The translations under genes and the position numbers were made by a program. From Dehalobacter sp. DCM (GTDB lineage: Bacteria; Bacillota; Desulfitobacteriia; Desulfitobacteriales; Syntrophobotulaceae), in contig NZ_CP092282.1 in assembly GCF_024972775.1 (NCBI RefSeq), forward strand, positions 2,969,001 through 3,033,000: a DNA stretch of 64,000 nt. Direction: 5' to 3'. Below the pieces are notes generated by a model. That model was given only the letters and a program-made list of their open reading frames with translations, was not told where the DNA came from and did not search any database. Below are positions 1 through 8,646 of this stretch, one piece after another. Position 1 is the first letter of the stretch; the number at the start of each line of letters is the position of its first letter.

Positions 1-869
1 AAATTCCGCAATTCGTTATCTTCTGTCCCATACTGAGTTAAATTGCCAAGTTCCGGCCATCCAATGGAAATATAACTATTATCCAGCATGAGAGGCCACA
101 TACTTGTTTTCCCTCTCGTACCGATCCGGTAATAACTAACTGGCGATCCATACATACGAACCATTGCTCTCATAACATGGGAAGTAGGTTTATTAATTTC
201 GCCGATAATCTTCATAAGCTGCCCCGTTAAAACATAAAGCTGCTCAGATTCTGGTTTTTGTCCATAGCATAAAAGGGAATGCTTTTGCCATCCGGTTGTG
301 TGGAAAGCATCAATAAGATTTGGAAACAGCATATGATAATATTTATGTATCCATCCATAGCCACCGATTTTAATATCCTCATCCGAATCGAGACTCTGTT
401 GTAAAGCCATGTAATCTACGAGATCAGGATTTTCGAACTTAGAAATGACTTCAGCGCCTCGAACTATAGCATCACGAATCTTTCTGCCTTTTTCAATTGC
501 TTGATCAAGTGATAGGATAACTTGTTTCTGAGGGCTTCCGGTCATCCAATTATTATCGCTTTTCCGTTTATACATAATGTACTTCAAGGAACTTCCTCCT
601 GCGATACTGCCATAATGCCTTGTATCCATCATTTCATCATTTTTAAATTCAAGCCAGTATGCAAGCCCGTCATGATTCATCACATTGAAGATTGTTTCAA
701 TCAATTCTTCGCCATCAATACTTTTTAAAACATCAGGTCCAAAACGTTTGCGAAACATCATATACTCCTGATTGATCTGGGATACCGGCTTTATCACGCC
801 TTTTTCAAGCAGCCGATCGCATTCCGCTATGATAGCCTCATTATTGAAAAAATAAAAAAAGAAAAACAT
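1..869 (-). CDS. McrB-like AAA/GTPase restriction subunit, N-terminal part (runs off the left edge)
   Basis: The minus-strand frame is open from an ATG at 867-869 to the window edge (289 codons) with a good ribosome site (GGAGG at 879-883, 9-nt spacing). The N-terminal region resembles McrB-like proteins: a GSIAGGSSLKYIMYKRK segment near residues 90-106 and, close to the edge, a segment ending SYISIGWPELGNLT that resembles the first strands of the PUA/EVE-like fold found ahead of the AAA GTPase in McrB relatives. The P-loop domain would lie outside the window, so the nuclease partner and catalytic domains cannot be confirmed. It is read in the same direction as the restriction operon upstream but is separated from it by 360 bp, so it is probably a separate defence unit targeting modified DNA. 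Family assignment is by recognition of sequence pattern only. Confidence 0.6.
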   Translation of the reverse strand, partial: MFFFFYFFNNEAIIAECDRLLEKGVIKPVSQINQEYMMFRKRFGPDVLKSIDGEELIETIFNVMNHDGLAYWLEFKNDEMMDTRHYGSIAGGSSLKYIMYKRKSDNNWMTGSPQKQVILSLDQAIEKGRKIRDAIVRGAEVISKFENPDLVDYMALQQSLDSDEDIKIGGYGWIHKYYHMLFPNLIDAFHTTGWQKHSLLCYGQKPESEQLYVLTGQLMKIIGEINKPTSHVMRAMVRMYGSPVSYYRIGTRGKTSMWPLMLDNSYISIGWPELGNLTQYGTEDNELRN

Positions 870-1229
870 CCGGACACGCCTCCAGCAATGCAGGATTTTC
901 ATTATTAGGTCGTTAGAATTCCTGCAATTATTCAATTCTCGTTTTACAAGGTAATTTTATCAGAAAAACTAAATTGTTCAGATATTTGTCCACTTGAACT
1001 GAAACATTGAACAATTCTATTTGAACTTTAAAACCTTACGGATAATCTATATTATTGATTTTTTGCATAAACGGGACTCATCTCTGCTTGGTATGTACCT
1101 CCAGAGTAGGAAATACCTGTTCTGACTCCAAATATACCGAAATAATCTATAAAGGTTACTCGTTTTAGTCCTTTAACAATATAATTCTTTTACATTGACA
1201 CCACAACCAAACTATAAAACGAGTCTTAA
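870..1229. other. Intergenic stretch with two inverted repeats
   Basis: No gene seen. Two perfect inverted repeats are present: AATTGTTCA (972-980) with TGAACAATT (1008-1016), and ACTCGTTTTA (1158-1167) with TAAAACGAGT (1215-1224). The second lies just after the stop codon of the 196-aa gene and could be a weak stem at the operon end. The first lies about 100 bp upstream of the McrB-like start and could be an operator. Neither has a clear T-tract. Confidence 0.4.
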
Positions 1230-1820
1230 TTATACTGTCTTTTCCAAAAAAATGACTCCCACGTTTAGATAATCGAGTGAATTAACTATATGTTCTTTAT
1301 CACTCTTTGTTATAGAGTTACCAGTGATAGCTAAGCAAACGTAGATTTTCCATTTGTTTGGTTCTATTCCCTTTCCAGGGCAAACCTCAATATATTCTAA
1401 CGCTCTTCGGAGAGCTGTTTCCCATTTTAGAACGGTTCCCTCGCCAACAACAATGTAAGTGTTAATTTCTGTTCTATATAGATGAATAGATGAAGATTTT
1501 ACAGTTTTTCGCTCTATTAAATATACTTCCTTTGATTCTTGTTTAATTAACTCAGTCTTAATGTCTCCAGAAAGAAGTGTGTGAATTTTATCCTTAGCAT
1601 ATCTATTTAATATGCTATCTTTTACGTAAGTGCGTATACGTTGTTGATTCATATATTCCTTCAACACACCACCGACTTCAGGATCAAGTGCAAGGTTACT
1701 AATAAAATTACCATTTTCATTTCTACCTTTATTCAAATAATCATATGCGTCGGCCTTTTCATAAACGATATAACGTATATCGTCCACCACGTTTCGAGGC
1801 AATTTAATTTTATCAGCCAT
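1230..1820 (-). CDS. Unknown 196-aa protein, last gene of the MORC-type restriction operon
   Basis: I do not recognise a family. Its ATG overlaps the last base of the Mrr-helicase stop codon, so the two are almost certainly translationally coupled and part of one system. The N-terminal half is charged and helical (KADAYDYLNKGRNENG region). The C-terminal half alternates predicted strands and helices: EVYLIERK near residue 99, YIVVGEG, a long helix WETALRRALEYIEV and the strand KIYVCLAITG. An acidic residue two before a lysine (IERK) followed by strand and helix recalls, weakly, a nuclease-like fold, but there is no convincing complete catalytic motif. It could equally be a specificity or assembly subunit. 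There is no signal peptide or membrane segment, so it is likely cytoplasmic. Confidence 0.6.
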   Translation of the reverse strand: MADKIKLPRNVVDDIRYIVYEKADAYDYLNKGRNENGNFISNLALDPEVGGVLKEYMNQQRIRTYVKDSILNRYAKDKIHTLLSGDIKTELIKQESKEVYLIERKTVKSSSIHLYRTEINTYIVVGEGTVLKWETALRRALEYIEVCPGKGIEPNKWKIYVCLAITGNSITKSDKEHIVNSLDYLNVGVIFLEKTV

Positions 1821-3478
1821 TACAGTCCCTCCGGAAATGTTAGCTTTTCGTTATCGTCGTATTCGCCAATATCCGCCACATCTATTAGCCACTCACTAAC
1901 AAATTCTTGAGCGTGAAGATCATTAAAAGAAACCATGCCATTTTTTAAATAGAGGACCTCATAATCTTCACCTTTTCTCTTCCCATCGTTATTCATTTGT
2001 ATGATATCAGCCATGCGTCTGATATCAGATACAAAGTCAAGCACAATAACTTTGTCTTTGCCTGGAGATAATCTTAAACCTCTACCCAATTGCTGTACAA
2101 AAATTCGTCTTGAATGAGTTGCTCTTAAAAAAACAAGTATGTTAACATCAGGTATGTCAATGCCTTCGTTAAGGAGATCGACAGCGGTTACAGCGTTATA
2201 TCTCCCGGTTGTAAACGCAAGGAGCATTTTTCGTCTTTCAACCTTTGTTTGTCCTGACAATGCAACACATGAAATACCGCTTACCCCCAACATTGATGCA
2301 AAACGTCTGGCGTGATTTATCGAAGGTGAAAAAATCGCTATTTTTGGTTTGGAGAGATTTAAGCACGCTTTTTTTATCTCACTAATAATCGCTTCGTCTC
2401 GTTGTGGAATAAAAAGTTTTTTATTCAGATCCCGAATAGACAATCGTTTTTTTGATAAGGAAGGCACTAAGTCCCAATTAATATTGTCACAAAATAATCG
2501 ATAGTCTACCTGCGATAAATAACCCATGGCCATGCCATCAATCAAAGACACTTGGGCGATTGGGTTTCCAAAGACTTCATTGAGAGATTTACCATCCCCT
2601 CTCCAAGGGGTGGCCGTCATACCAATTAAAAAACGAGAATTAAGGTGATTTATGCACGTTCTGAAACCCGCCGCCATGGCATGATGTGCTTCATCCACAA
2701 TAACAACATCAAACGAGCTTGGATCAACTCCTCCAAGGTAACCATAAAAGCTCTGATATAATCCAAAATTAATTCCATCAGTAATTAAAGGGGGCGCTCC
2801 CTCAATAAAAACGTGTGTGGGAACTTCCTTTGATAATTCCGCCCAAAAGCTTTGTTCCAGTTGCAACGCCAAGTCTTGCGCGTGACACAACACTAAAAAT
2901 CTGCGCGAACCGTTTTCCCAAAGGTATCTAGCAATTCTAGCCGCTATAACGGTTTTCCCCAATCCGGTCGCTACGATATAATAAGCTCTTTTCTCTCCAT
3001 TGTTATAAACTTGAATGGCTTTATCCACTATCTCACTTTGATATCCACGCAATTCTTTTACAGATGCTGGATAGTCGGGAAGCTGATTTATTAGTGATTG
3101 TAGGAACTGTCCATTCCAAAGTCTAACATCAAATCCTTCTGTTTTTAACGCTGATTGTCTTTTTTTCGTTGATTTGCGAAATTCTCCATTGGTAGCAACC
3201 ACAGCGATATTGGAGTTATACAACGACATTGCGTGAATCACTTCATTAACAGCGGATACTCCAACATAATTTCCTCTAATAACCGCTTTTACTTGAACAA
3301 CCCAAGTTTTTGGGTGACCATCAACGTCACGAACGCCAATTATATCCGCGCCCTTGTCCCCACTACCGCCAATAACAGAAACATTACTCCAACCAGCAAG
3401 TATCATTAAGCGAGCCACAACTCGCTCCAGCGCATGCCAATCTGTTCCTGTCATTATAGCATCAGTGAGAAATGTCAT
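1820..3478 (-). CDS. Mrr-type endonuclease fused to SF2 helicase (restriction/translocase subunit)
   Basis: A 552-aa fusion. Residues about 10-110 form an Mrr/restriction-endonuclease-like domain: GGSGDKGADIIG followed by the strand WVVQVKA supplies the D...QxK version of the PD-(D/E)xK site. Residues about 140-540 are a superfamily II helicase: Walker A ATGLGKT, DEAH-type motif II VDEAHH, motif III GMTATP, and motif VI QQLGRGLR in the second RecA domain. It probably couples ATP-driven translocation to DNA cleavage. It overlaps the upstream GHKL ATPase by 4 bp and the downstream gene by 1 bp, so it belongs to the same operon and probably the same complex. Comparative work on MutL/MORC ATPases in restriction systems places such helicase-nucleases beside GHKL ATPases and methylases; which protein cuts is inference. 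Confidence 0.88.
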   Translation of the reverse strand: MTFLTDAIMTGTDWHALERVVARLMILAGWSNVSVIGGSGDKGADIIGVRDVDGHPKTWVVQVKAVIRGNYVGVSAVNEVIHAMSLYNSNIAVVATNGEFRKSTKKRQSALKTEGFDVRLWNGQFLQSLINQLPDYPASVKELRGYQSEIVDKAIQVYNNGEKRAYYIVATGLGKTVIAARIARYLWENGSRRFLVLCHAQDLALQLEQSFWAELSKEVPTHVFIEGAPPLITDGINFGLYQSFYGYLGGVDPSSFDVVIVDEAHHAMAAGFRTCINHLNSRFLIGMTATPWRGDGKSLNEVFGNPIAQVSLIDGMAMGYLSQVDYRLFCDNINWDLVPSLSKKRLSIRDLNKKLFIPQRDEAIISEIKKACLNLSKPKIAIFSPSINHARRFASMLGVSGISCVALSGQTKVERRKMLLAFTTGRYNAVTAVDLLNEGIDIPDVNILVFLRATHSRRIFVQQLGRGLRLSPGKDKVIVLDFVSDIRRMADIIQMNNDGKRKGEDYEVLYLKNGMVSFNDLHAQEFVSEWLIDVADIGEYDDNEKLTFPEGL

Positions 3479-5844
3479 ACATTTATTTCCTCCAATAGGA
3501 AGTCAATGCTTAACGAATATCTGTAAAGCTCGTTTTTACTGAGTTTTACACTTCTTTCCCCAAGTATAACGGCGGCGTCTTTTAAAAAGGATATAATTCG
3601 TTCACGTGCCTCGTCCATCAATCTTTCACGGGCTTTAGACTCAAGGTTTGGTCCAACCAGGTTGGCATAAAGGGCCTTGAAAACTTTACCATCAAAAACT
3701 TCCTCTGGAAATTTGTTTATTATCCTTATTAATGTTTTTACCGGAACAAATTCCAAAGCGTCGATTCCATCAGATGTTTTCATATTGAACGCATGAATAA
3801 GATCTCCATTGGAAAGCATTGCTTGCACAGTATCTTCTGTTTCGCCAGCTGATTCTTGAACACAAGATAAAACCTCGGTGTATCTATTGGACAAATTTAC
3901 TTTAAGCTTTTCTCTTAACAATTGGAAAAATTCTTCCGCTCGCTCTTTCAGAGTAACCTTGTCTATTTTCGCTTCTCTCATTTTCTCCATTGACAATTGA
4001 GAAAACACTGACAAGAGATCCCCGCCACCGTCTCTAACCATGAACTTTTGCGCCAAATATATTAGTAACAAGCTTTTGGGGGAATTAGGATACTGAGATA
4101 GAAGCTGATGTTTCATATTATAAAAATAATCACACTCCACGCCCTCAGAGAAGAACGCGCAAGGAGACGTAATACCATTAATATAAATTTCACCCGTGAT
4201 TATTTCTCTCGCTCTAATTGTAAAGGGAGGCTTTGAGGCGTAAGTATATTGGCCCGATAGAGACACTATTTCTTTTGAGCGTAACAACAAATTATCACAA
4301 GTGGAGTTGTCTGAGTGCTCCGCACCTCTCATAGTGGAAAAAGTGGATGGTGCGGCGGGCGGCACCACTGGTGCTGTAGTAGCAACTTGATTTGTCGGCA
4401 GATATTGTGATGGATCATCAGAAGGCTCGTCTCCTGTGTCGACATCAGCGGCATCTTCACCGCCCATGGTCGCGTTCGCACGGTCAGCCTCGATAACAGC
4501 TTGCCACCACTTCTCGTCATCTTGATACTCAGGATCGTTTCTGAGAAATCTATTTAAAAAATCTCTCGCGACATTACGTTCAAGAGCCAAATTCTTTGTA
4601 CCTTTTTCTGTTCGTCTGTAAGCGTTGGCAAGCAAACCAATCGGGGACGTGTTTGGTCCATCAAACCCCATGCTTTTTCTTTGTTTTGGAAGAATGGGAC
4701 CAATTCCTCGCAACGCATCTACTGTTTGCTGCCAGGTAGTGTCCGTTCTGTCAAAATCGTTTTTCTGATAAGAGGGAATAAGGTAATCCACATGAACTTC
4801 ACCAACAATTCTTCCACCAACCGTGGTTCCCAATTCAACTGGATATTCTAAAGTAGACGTTCCGGTTAATGGGTTTTCATATGTGAAAAAAAGCTTATTT
4901 GAAATCAGAATTTTTCTCCCATTCCTTATAAAGTCGATTCCAAAATCATTGGTGTCAAAGTATCTTTGTATTCCCACCCAGCCTTTTAATCTTTTCTGTC
5001 TCTCGATGATATTTACGGGTAAAGCTTTGCTATGTTCAAGATCATATCTTAAAAAATCTTCCTCGTTAGCTGACAAATATCTATTTTTCTCCAAATCAAA
5101 CAATGCGCTTCCCAACACTCGATCAATCTGCTGTACCGCTTCAATCTTTTTCCCATCACGCATAACAAACCTGGATGCTGCCCAAACGCAATGGCGCTTT
5201 GGCGTCAGCCTTTTACCTTGAACAAATATGCTAATGTCATTTCTACTGAGCAAGGGTGTGTAGATATTTTCCAATTGTTTTCGAATTTGTGTCTCATTTT
5301 GTCTTATGTTTAAGTATGTATCGTTTTTCAAATTGGAAATTTCAATTTTAGTGCCGTGTTCCTCTATAGAGTCTTTTTGTTTAACGATTACTGGGGCAGC
5401 AAATCCACCCTGATTAATCAAGTTGCTAAAATCTATTTCAATACCTATCCATTCGCTATCTCCAGCGCGCGTCGAGAGAATCGTTGTTTTATCACCCAAA
5501 CGGGCTGTGGAAATATTAAAACCCATTCCAAACAGCCCAAGGTTTTTTGTTGGGTCATTGCTTGAATACCCGGCCTTGACAGCGTTTGTAAGCTGGTCAA
5601 TTTCCATACCGTAAGCGTTATCAATTATTTCTATCATCCGCGCTGACTCTCCAACCACATCGGAAGACCACCGAACAATAATTTTTTTATCCTCAAAATT
5701 CAGTCCAGATCTTTCAGCTTCGATGAAAGCGTCAATGGAATTGTCTACCATCTCGGCGAAACACTGCCAAGGTAAAAAAGGTATCTCACCCAATACCCTA
5801 AGTACCCTGGGTGTTGGAGCTATGTCAACAAAGTTTGAGCGCAT
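3475..5844 (-). CDS. MORC/MutL-like GHKL ATPase of a restriction system
   Basis: A 789-aa protein starting at MRSNFVDIAPTPRV; this ATG (5842-5844) has GGAGG just upstream (within 5850-5856), whereas the longer frame back to 5901 has none. The N-terminal GHKL ATPase domain shows the N-box with MVDNSIDAF, the G1 motif IIDNAYGM and the G2 motif LGLFGMGFN, as in Hsp90, MutL and MORC proteins. The middle (about 200-400) fits a transducer domain of the S5 fold. A linker rich in Asp, Pro, Ser and Thr (about 460-520) precedes a C-terminal region without recognised motifs. It overlaps the methyltransferase stop by 20 bp and the helicase start by 4 bp. Such ATPases are predicted to act as ATP-gated clamps in restriction complexes; no other function is visible. 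Confidence 0.82.
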   Translation of the reverse strand: MRSNFVDIAPTPRVLRVLGEIPFLPWQCFAEMVDNSIDAFIEAERSGLNFEDKKIIVRWSSDVVGESARMIEIIDNAYGMEIDQLTNAVKAGYSSNDPTKNLGLFGMGFNISTARLGDKTTILSTRAGDSEWIGIEIDFSNLINQGGFAAPVIVKQKDSIEEHGTKIEISNLKNDTYLNIRQNETQIRKQLENIYTPLLSRNDISIFVQGKRLTPKRHCVWAASRFVMRDGKKIEAVQQIDRVLGSALFDLEKNRYLSANEEDFLRYDLEHSKALPVNIIERQKRLKGWVGIQRYFDTNDFGIDFIRNGRKILISNKLFFTYENPLTGTSTLEYPVELGTTVGGRIVGEVHVDYLIPSYQKNDFDRTDTTWQQTVDALRGIGPILPKQRKSMGFDGPNTSPIGLLANAYRRTEKGTKNLALERNVARDFLNRFLRNDPEYQDDEKWWQAVIEADRANATMGGEDAADVDTGDEPSDDPSQYLPTNQVATTAPVVPPAAPSTFSTMRGAEHSDNSTCDNLLLRSKEIVSLSGQYTYASKPPFTIRAREIITGEIYINGITSPCAFFSEGVECDYFYNMKHQLLSQYPNSPKSLLLIYLAQKFMVRDGGGDLLSVFSQLSMEKMREAKIDKVTLKERAEEFFQLLREKLKVNLSNRYTEVLSCVQESAGETEDTVQAMLSNGDLIHAFNMKTSDGIDALEFVPVKTLIRIINKFPEEVFDGKVFKALYANLVGPNLESKARERLMDEARERIISFLKDAAVILGERSVKLSKNELYRYSLSIDFLLEEINV

Positions 5845-6850
5845 TTTGATCCTCCTCTGCAACAGTATTCTTAAGATATTGAGCAACAACTCTTCCCACA
5901 AAGTGTGCCAAGATCGGGGGGACGGCGTTGCCTATCTGCATTATGTTTGTGGTTTTGGAATGCTTAAAAACAAAATTATCCGGAAAAGTTTGAATTCTTG
6001 CGCATTCCCTTACAGTCAACCTTCTGTCCAATTGGTAATGAAAATGCACTCTAGACTTTGCGTTGGCTCTAATCGTGTAAGCTGGCGCATCGGCCCGATT
6101 AGCTTCATCGCCTTGACCATTGCCTTTTTTCGCCTTGTTGGCTTTAAAATATTCGTTCTGATTAGGTATACTATCATCAGTAATATCTATTAAATCACCT
6201 ATCGCCCACTCTATGGAGTGTATTTGATTAGTTGGTGTTGGCTCAATGGGGAACCCATCAAGGTCATTTCTTACACCAACAAAAATTAGGCGTACTCTAC
6301 CTTGGGGCACGCCATATTCTTTAGCTTGCATTGTCCAAACTTCAAAGTGATATCCCGCATTGGTAAAATCATCTAGAATCGTTTGAAGGACACTTCCACT
6401 ATTCATTTTTGCTAAATTGGGAACATTTTCACCAATGACCATCATGGGTTTATGGCAATTCATATATTTTATCATAGCTTTGTAAAGCTGCCCTCTCTCT
6501 GTTTCCAAGCCACCCTGGGGACCGCATGAAGAAAAATCCTGGCAGGGGAATCCTCCTATCAAGACATCTGCCGCTGGCATGCTTGCCGGATCGGCATCGG
6601 ATAAATTACGTACTTCCGCATGATTTCCAACATTTTCATGATAGGTATCAATACATTTTTCATCGTTGTCATAAGCGGCTAAAATTTTAAAAGGAAGTTT
6701 CTCATATTGGTAACCTTTATAATTAAATCCGCCTAAGATTCCCAAATCCAAACCCCCACATCCACAAAAGTATGAGACTACGGAAAACTGTGGACCTATC
6801 TGAATTTTACTTATATTATCAACTTTTTTTGCATTCTTGTGTTTAGTCAT
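5825..6850 (-). CDS. DNA (cytosine-5-)-methyltransferase
   Basis: A complete m5C methylase of 341 aa, normal for the family. Motif I is YFCGCGGLDLG, motif IV with the catalytic cysteine is GGFPCQDFS, motif VI is ENVPN, motif VIII is RVRLIFVGVR, and motifs IX and X are RECARIQTFP and QIGNAVPP. The region between VIII and IX, which carries the target-recognition domain, is only moderately long, suggesting one recognition sequence. It protects host DNA against the nuclease-helicase encoded downstream in the same operon. The broken vsr gene directly upstream fits with C5 methylation, since Vsr repairs T:G mismatches made by deamination of 5-methylcytosine. Recognition sequence unknown. Confidence 0.93.
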   Translation of the reverse strand: MTKHKNAKKVDNISKIQIGPQFSVVSYFCGCGGLDLGILGGFNYKGYQYEKLPFKILAAYDNDEKCIDTYHENVGNHAEVRNLSDADPASMPAADVLIGGFPCQDFSSCGPQGGLETERGQLYKAMIKYMNCHKPMMVIGENVPNLAKMNSGSVLQTILDDFTNAGYHFEVWTMQAKEYGVPQGRVRLIFVGVRNDLDGFPIEPTPTNQIHSIEWAIGDLIDITDDSIPNQNEYFKANKAKKGNGQGDEANRADAPAYTIRANAKSRVHFHYQLDRRLTVRECARIQTFPDNFVFKHSKTTNIMQIGNAVPPILAHFVGRVVAQYLKNTVAEEDQNALKLC

Positions 6851-6861
6851 TCATCGCACTC

Positions 6862-7275
6862 CTATTTATTTATGAAATTACTCAGTTTTTCGCAGAGACT
6901 GCCATAGTTTTTTACTTTAATCTCGCATTCCCATATTACAAGATAATTCCATCCGTCTTTTTCAAGAGTATCAAATGTACACTGATCTCGTAATTTTGTA
7001 TCTTTATATTTTTTTGTCCAAAATTCAATTTTGATTTTGGAGTCCGTGTGTTTGGACACCCCTCGTGTCTATGCCAAAGACAACCGTGGATAAATAACTT
7101 TTTTCTTCTTGTTAAAAACTATATCCGGTCGACCAGGTAGTTTGGTAACGTTTTTGCGATATCGATAACCCATACTCCATAGTAGCTTTCTTATTGCGAC
7201 TTCAGGTTTTGTATTTTTATTTTTCACCCGACGCATAATTTCACTACGCTCAGACGGTGTTAAATTATCTGTCAC
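6862..7275 (-). pseudogene. vsr: Very-short-patch-repair endonuclease (vsr), two frameshifts
   Basis: Start chosen at GTG 7273-7275 (MTDNLTPSERSEIM), preceded by the ribosome site complementary to CCACCTC at 7281-7287. The first frame carries the Vsr N-terminus through GRPDIVFNKKKKVI and then ends at a TAG. The second frame, not itself a complete reading frame, carries the catalytic core IHGCLWHRHEGCP. The third frame carries KIEFWTKKYKDTKLRDQ through WNYLVIWECE to the natural end at 6862. Two frameshifts, near 7092 (in or next to a short T run) and near 7040 (in A-rich sequence), therefore separate all the parts of one Vsr. Everything needed is present in order, so the loss is recent or reflects base-calling errors at homopolymers. 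It sits between kinase and methyltransferase in the operon. Confidence 0.82.
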
Positions 7276-7308
7276 ACATACCACCTCTAGCGGGAGGCTT
7301 TCATTCAA

Positions 7309-8646
7309 TTACTGCCCTCTGGCCAGATCCCATACAACTTGTAGCAGTGGGTGTAATTGCCCCTTTGATATTTGAGAATAGACATACCTATACCTTCTAA
7401 GCTGTTGTTTTAGAACATCTGAAACTATTAACGCTTCTTCCTGTGACGAGACATCGGCAAGCAATGAGTTAAAAACATTCATGGCTTTAAATCTATTCAA
7501 GTCAACCGCCGCACATAGTACACTTGTGAGCGCTCCTTGTTTGATACTAATGTTGGAGGTGGCTTTATAAACCTTGGACATTTTTGTCGCCACCGTTTCA
7601 GCATATGAAAAACTTCTACCACCAATGGAACGTTCTATTATTTCCACATATTTGGCTAACAGGGGTTCCACATCCGCTGGCATGTCGGAAACAACTGACC
7701 GTAACAATGACGATGGAATTTGATCGAACAACTGTAAGAAAAAATCATCATCGTCGGAGATTTCCATAAGAAGCATTATCAAAGCCTCAACATTATGTTT
7801 CTCATAGATATTGTTAACCAACTTATCATTAATCTCCTGTAAAATAAGCGAAAATGATTCTTCAGGGTTGTGATGAGGGTCAAGTGACGCCTTATAATCA
7901 TTAATTGAATCAATTAGCTCAGCAACACTACTAAAGCGATCAGAGGGGTTTTGCTTTACAGCTTTTTGAATTATATACCAAAGGCCAGCTGGAACTCCAT
8001 CATCTGATAAAAGCGCGGGAGTCTTTCCCGTGTACAGATGATAAAGCGTTTTTCCCAACTGGTATACATCAGTTTTAGCGTCAGCATTTCTTGCACCCTC
8101 TGGCAAGAATTGTTCTGGTGCCATATAAATTTCCGTACCTAATAGAGCCGTTGTTTTTGTAAGTATAGTGGAATCTCTGTCCATAAATTTAGCAAGTCCA
8201 AAATCCGAAACAACTATGCTACCGTCAGTCATTACCATTATGTTTTGGGGTTTTATATCTCTATGACATTCTCCAGCATTGTGTAGGGCCTGGACTCCTT
8301 GACAAACTTCCAAGAATATTTGTATTGATTTTTCACGATTTAGAGATAACTCCTCCAATATATCAAAAGTGGAGTAACGTGCTAATGGCATCGTATAATA
8401 CGGAGGTGAACAATCTAAATTCATATCAAGGATTTTCATTACATTTTTGTGATCAACTCCACGTATAGCTCGAACTTCACGCTTAAATCGTCTAATAGAA
8501 TCTTCATCTAAAAACTTACAACATTTTAAAGCAATTTCATTGTCTATACCAATTGGAATTACTTTAAAAACAAAACCCATACCACCCTCTCCCAATTGCT
8601 CGATGATTTCGTATTTATCTAAAAGGTCATTGGGGAAATCTATCAT
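7309..8646 (-). CDS. Serine/threonine protein kinase, first gene of the restriction operon
   Basis: A Hanks-type kinase: glycine loop LGEGGMGFVFK, lysine in IALKCCKF, catalytic loop CHRDIKPQNI, DFG as VSDFGLAKF, and an activation segment with GTEIYMAPEQF. All catalytic residues are present, so it should be active. After the roughly 270-residue kinase domain there is a helical C-terminal region of about 170 residues with no membrane helix, so it is cytoplasmic, unlike the PknB family. The start at MIDFPNDLLDKY (8644-8646) fits an upstream AGGATGGTG better than the longer form to 8691. Its stop is about 33 bp ahead of vsr on the same strand, so it is co-transcribed with the restriction genes and may sense or gate the response by phosphorylating the ATPase or helicase (inference). 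Confidence 0.85.
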   Translation of the reverse strand: MIDFPNDLLDKYEIIEQLGEGGMGFVFKVIPIGIDNEIALKCCKFLDEDSIRRFKREVRAIRGVDHKNVMKILDMNLDCSPPYYTMPLARYSTFDILEELSLNREKSIQIFLEVCQGVQALHNAGECHRDIKPQNIMVMTDGSIVVSDFGLAKFMDRDSTILTKTTALLGTEIYMAPEQFLPEGARNADAKTDVYQLGKTLYHLYTGKTPALLSDDGVPAGLWYIIQKAVKQNPSDRFSSVAELIDSINDYKASLDPHHNPEESFSLILQEINDKLVNNIYEKHNVEALIMLLMEISDDDDFFLQLFDQIPSSLLRSVVSDMPADVEPLLAKYVEIIERSIGGRSFSYAETVATKMSKVYKATSNISIKQGALTSVLCAAVDLNRFKAMNVFNSLLADVSSQEEALIVSDVLKQQLRRYRYVYSQISKGQLHPLLQVVWDLARGQ

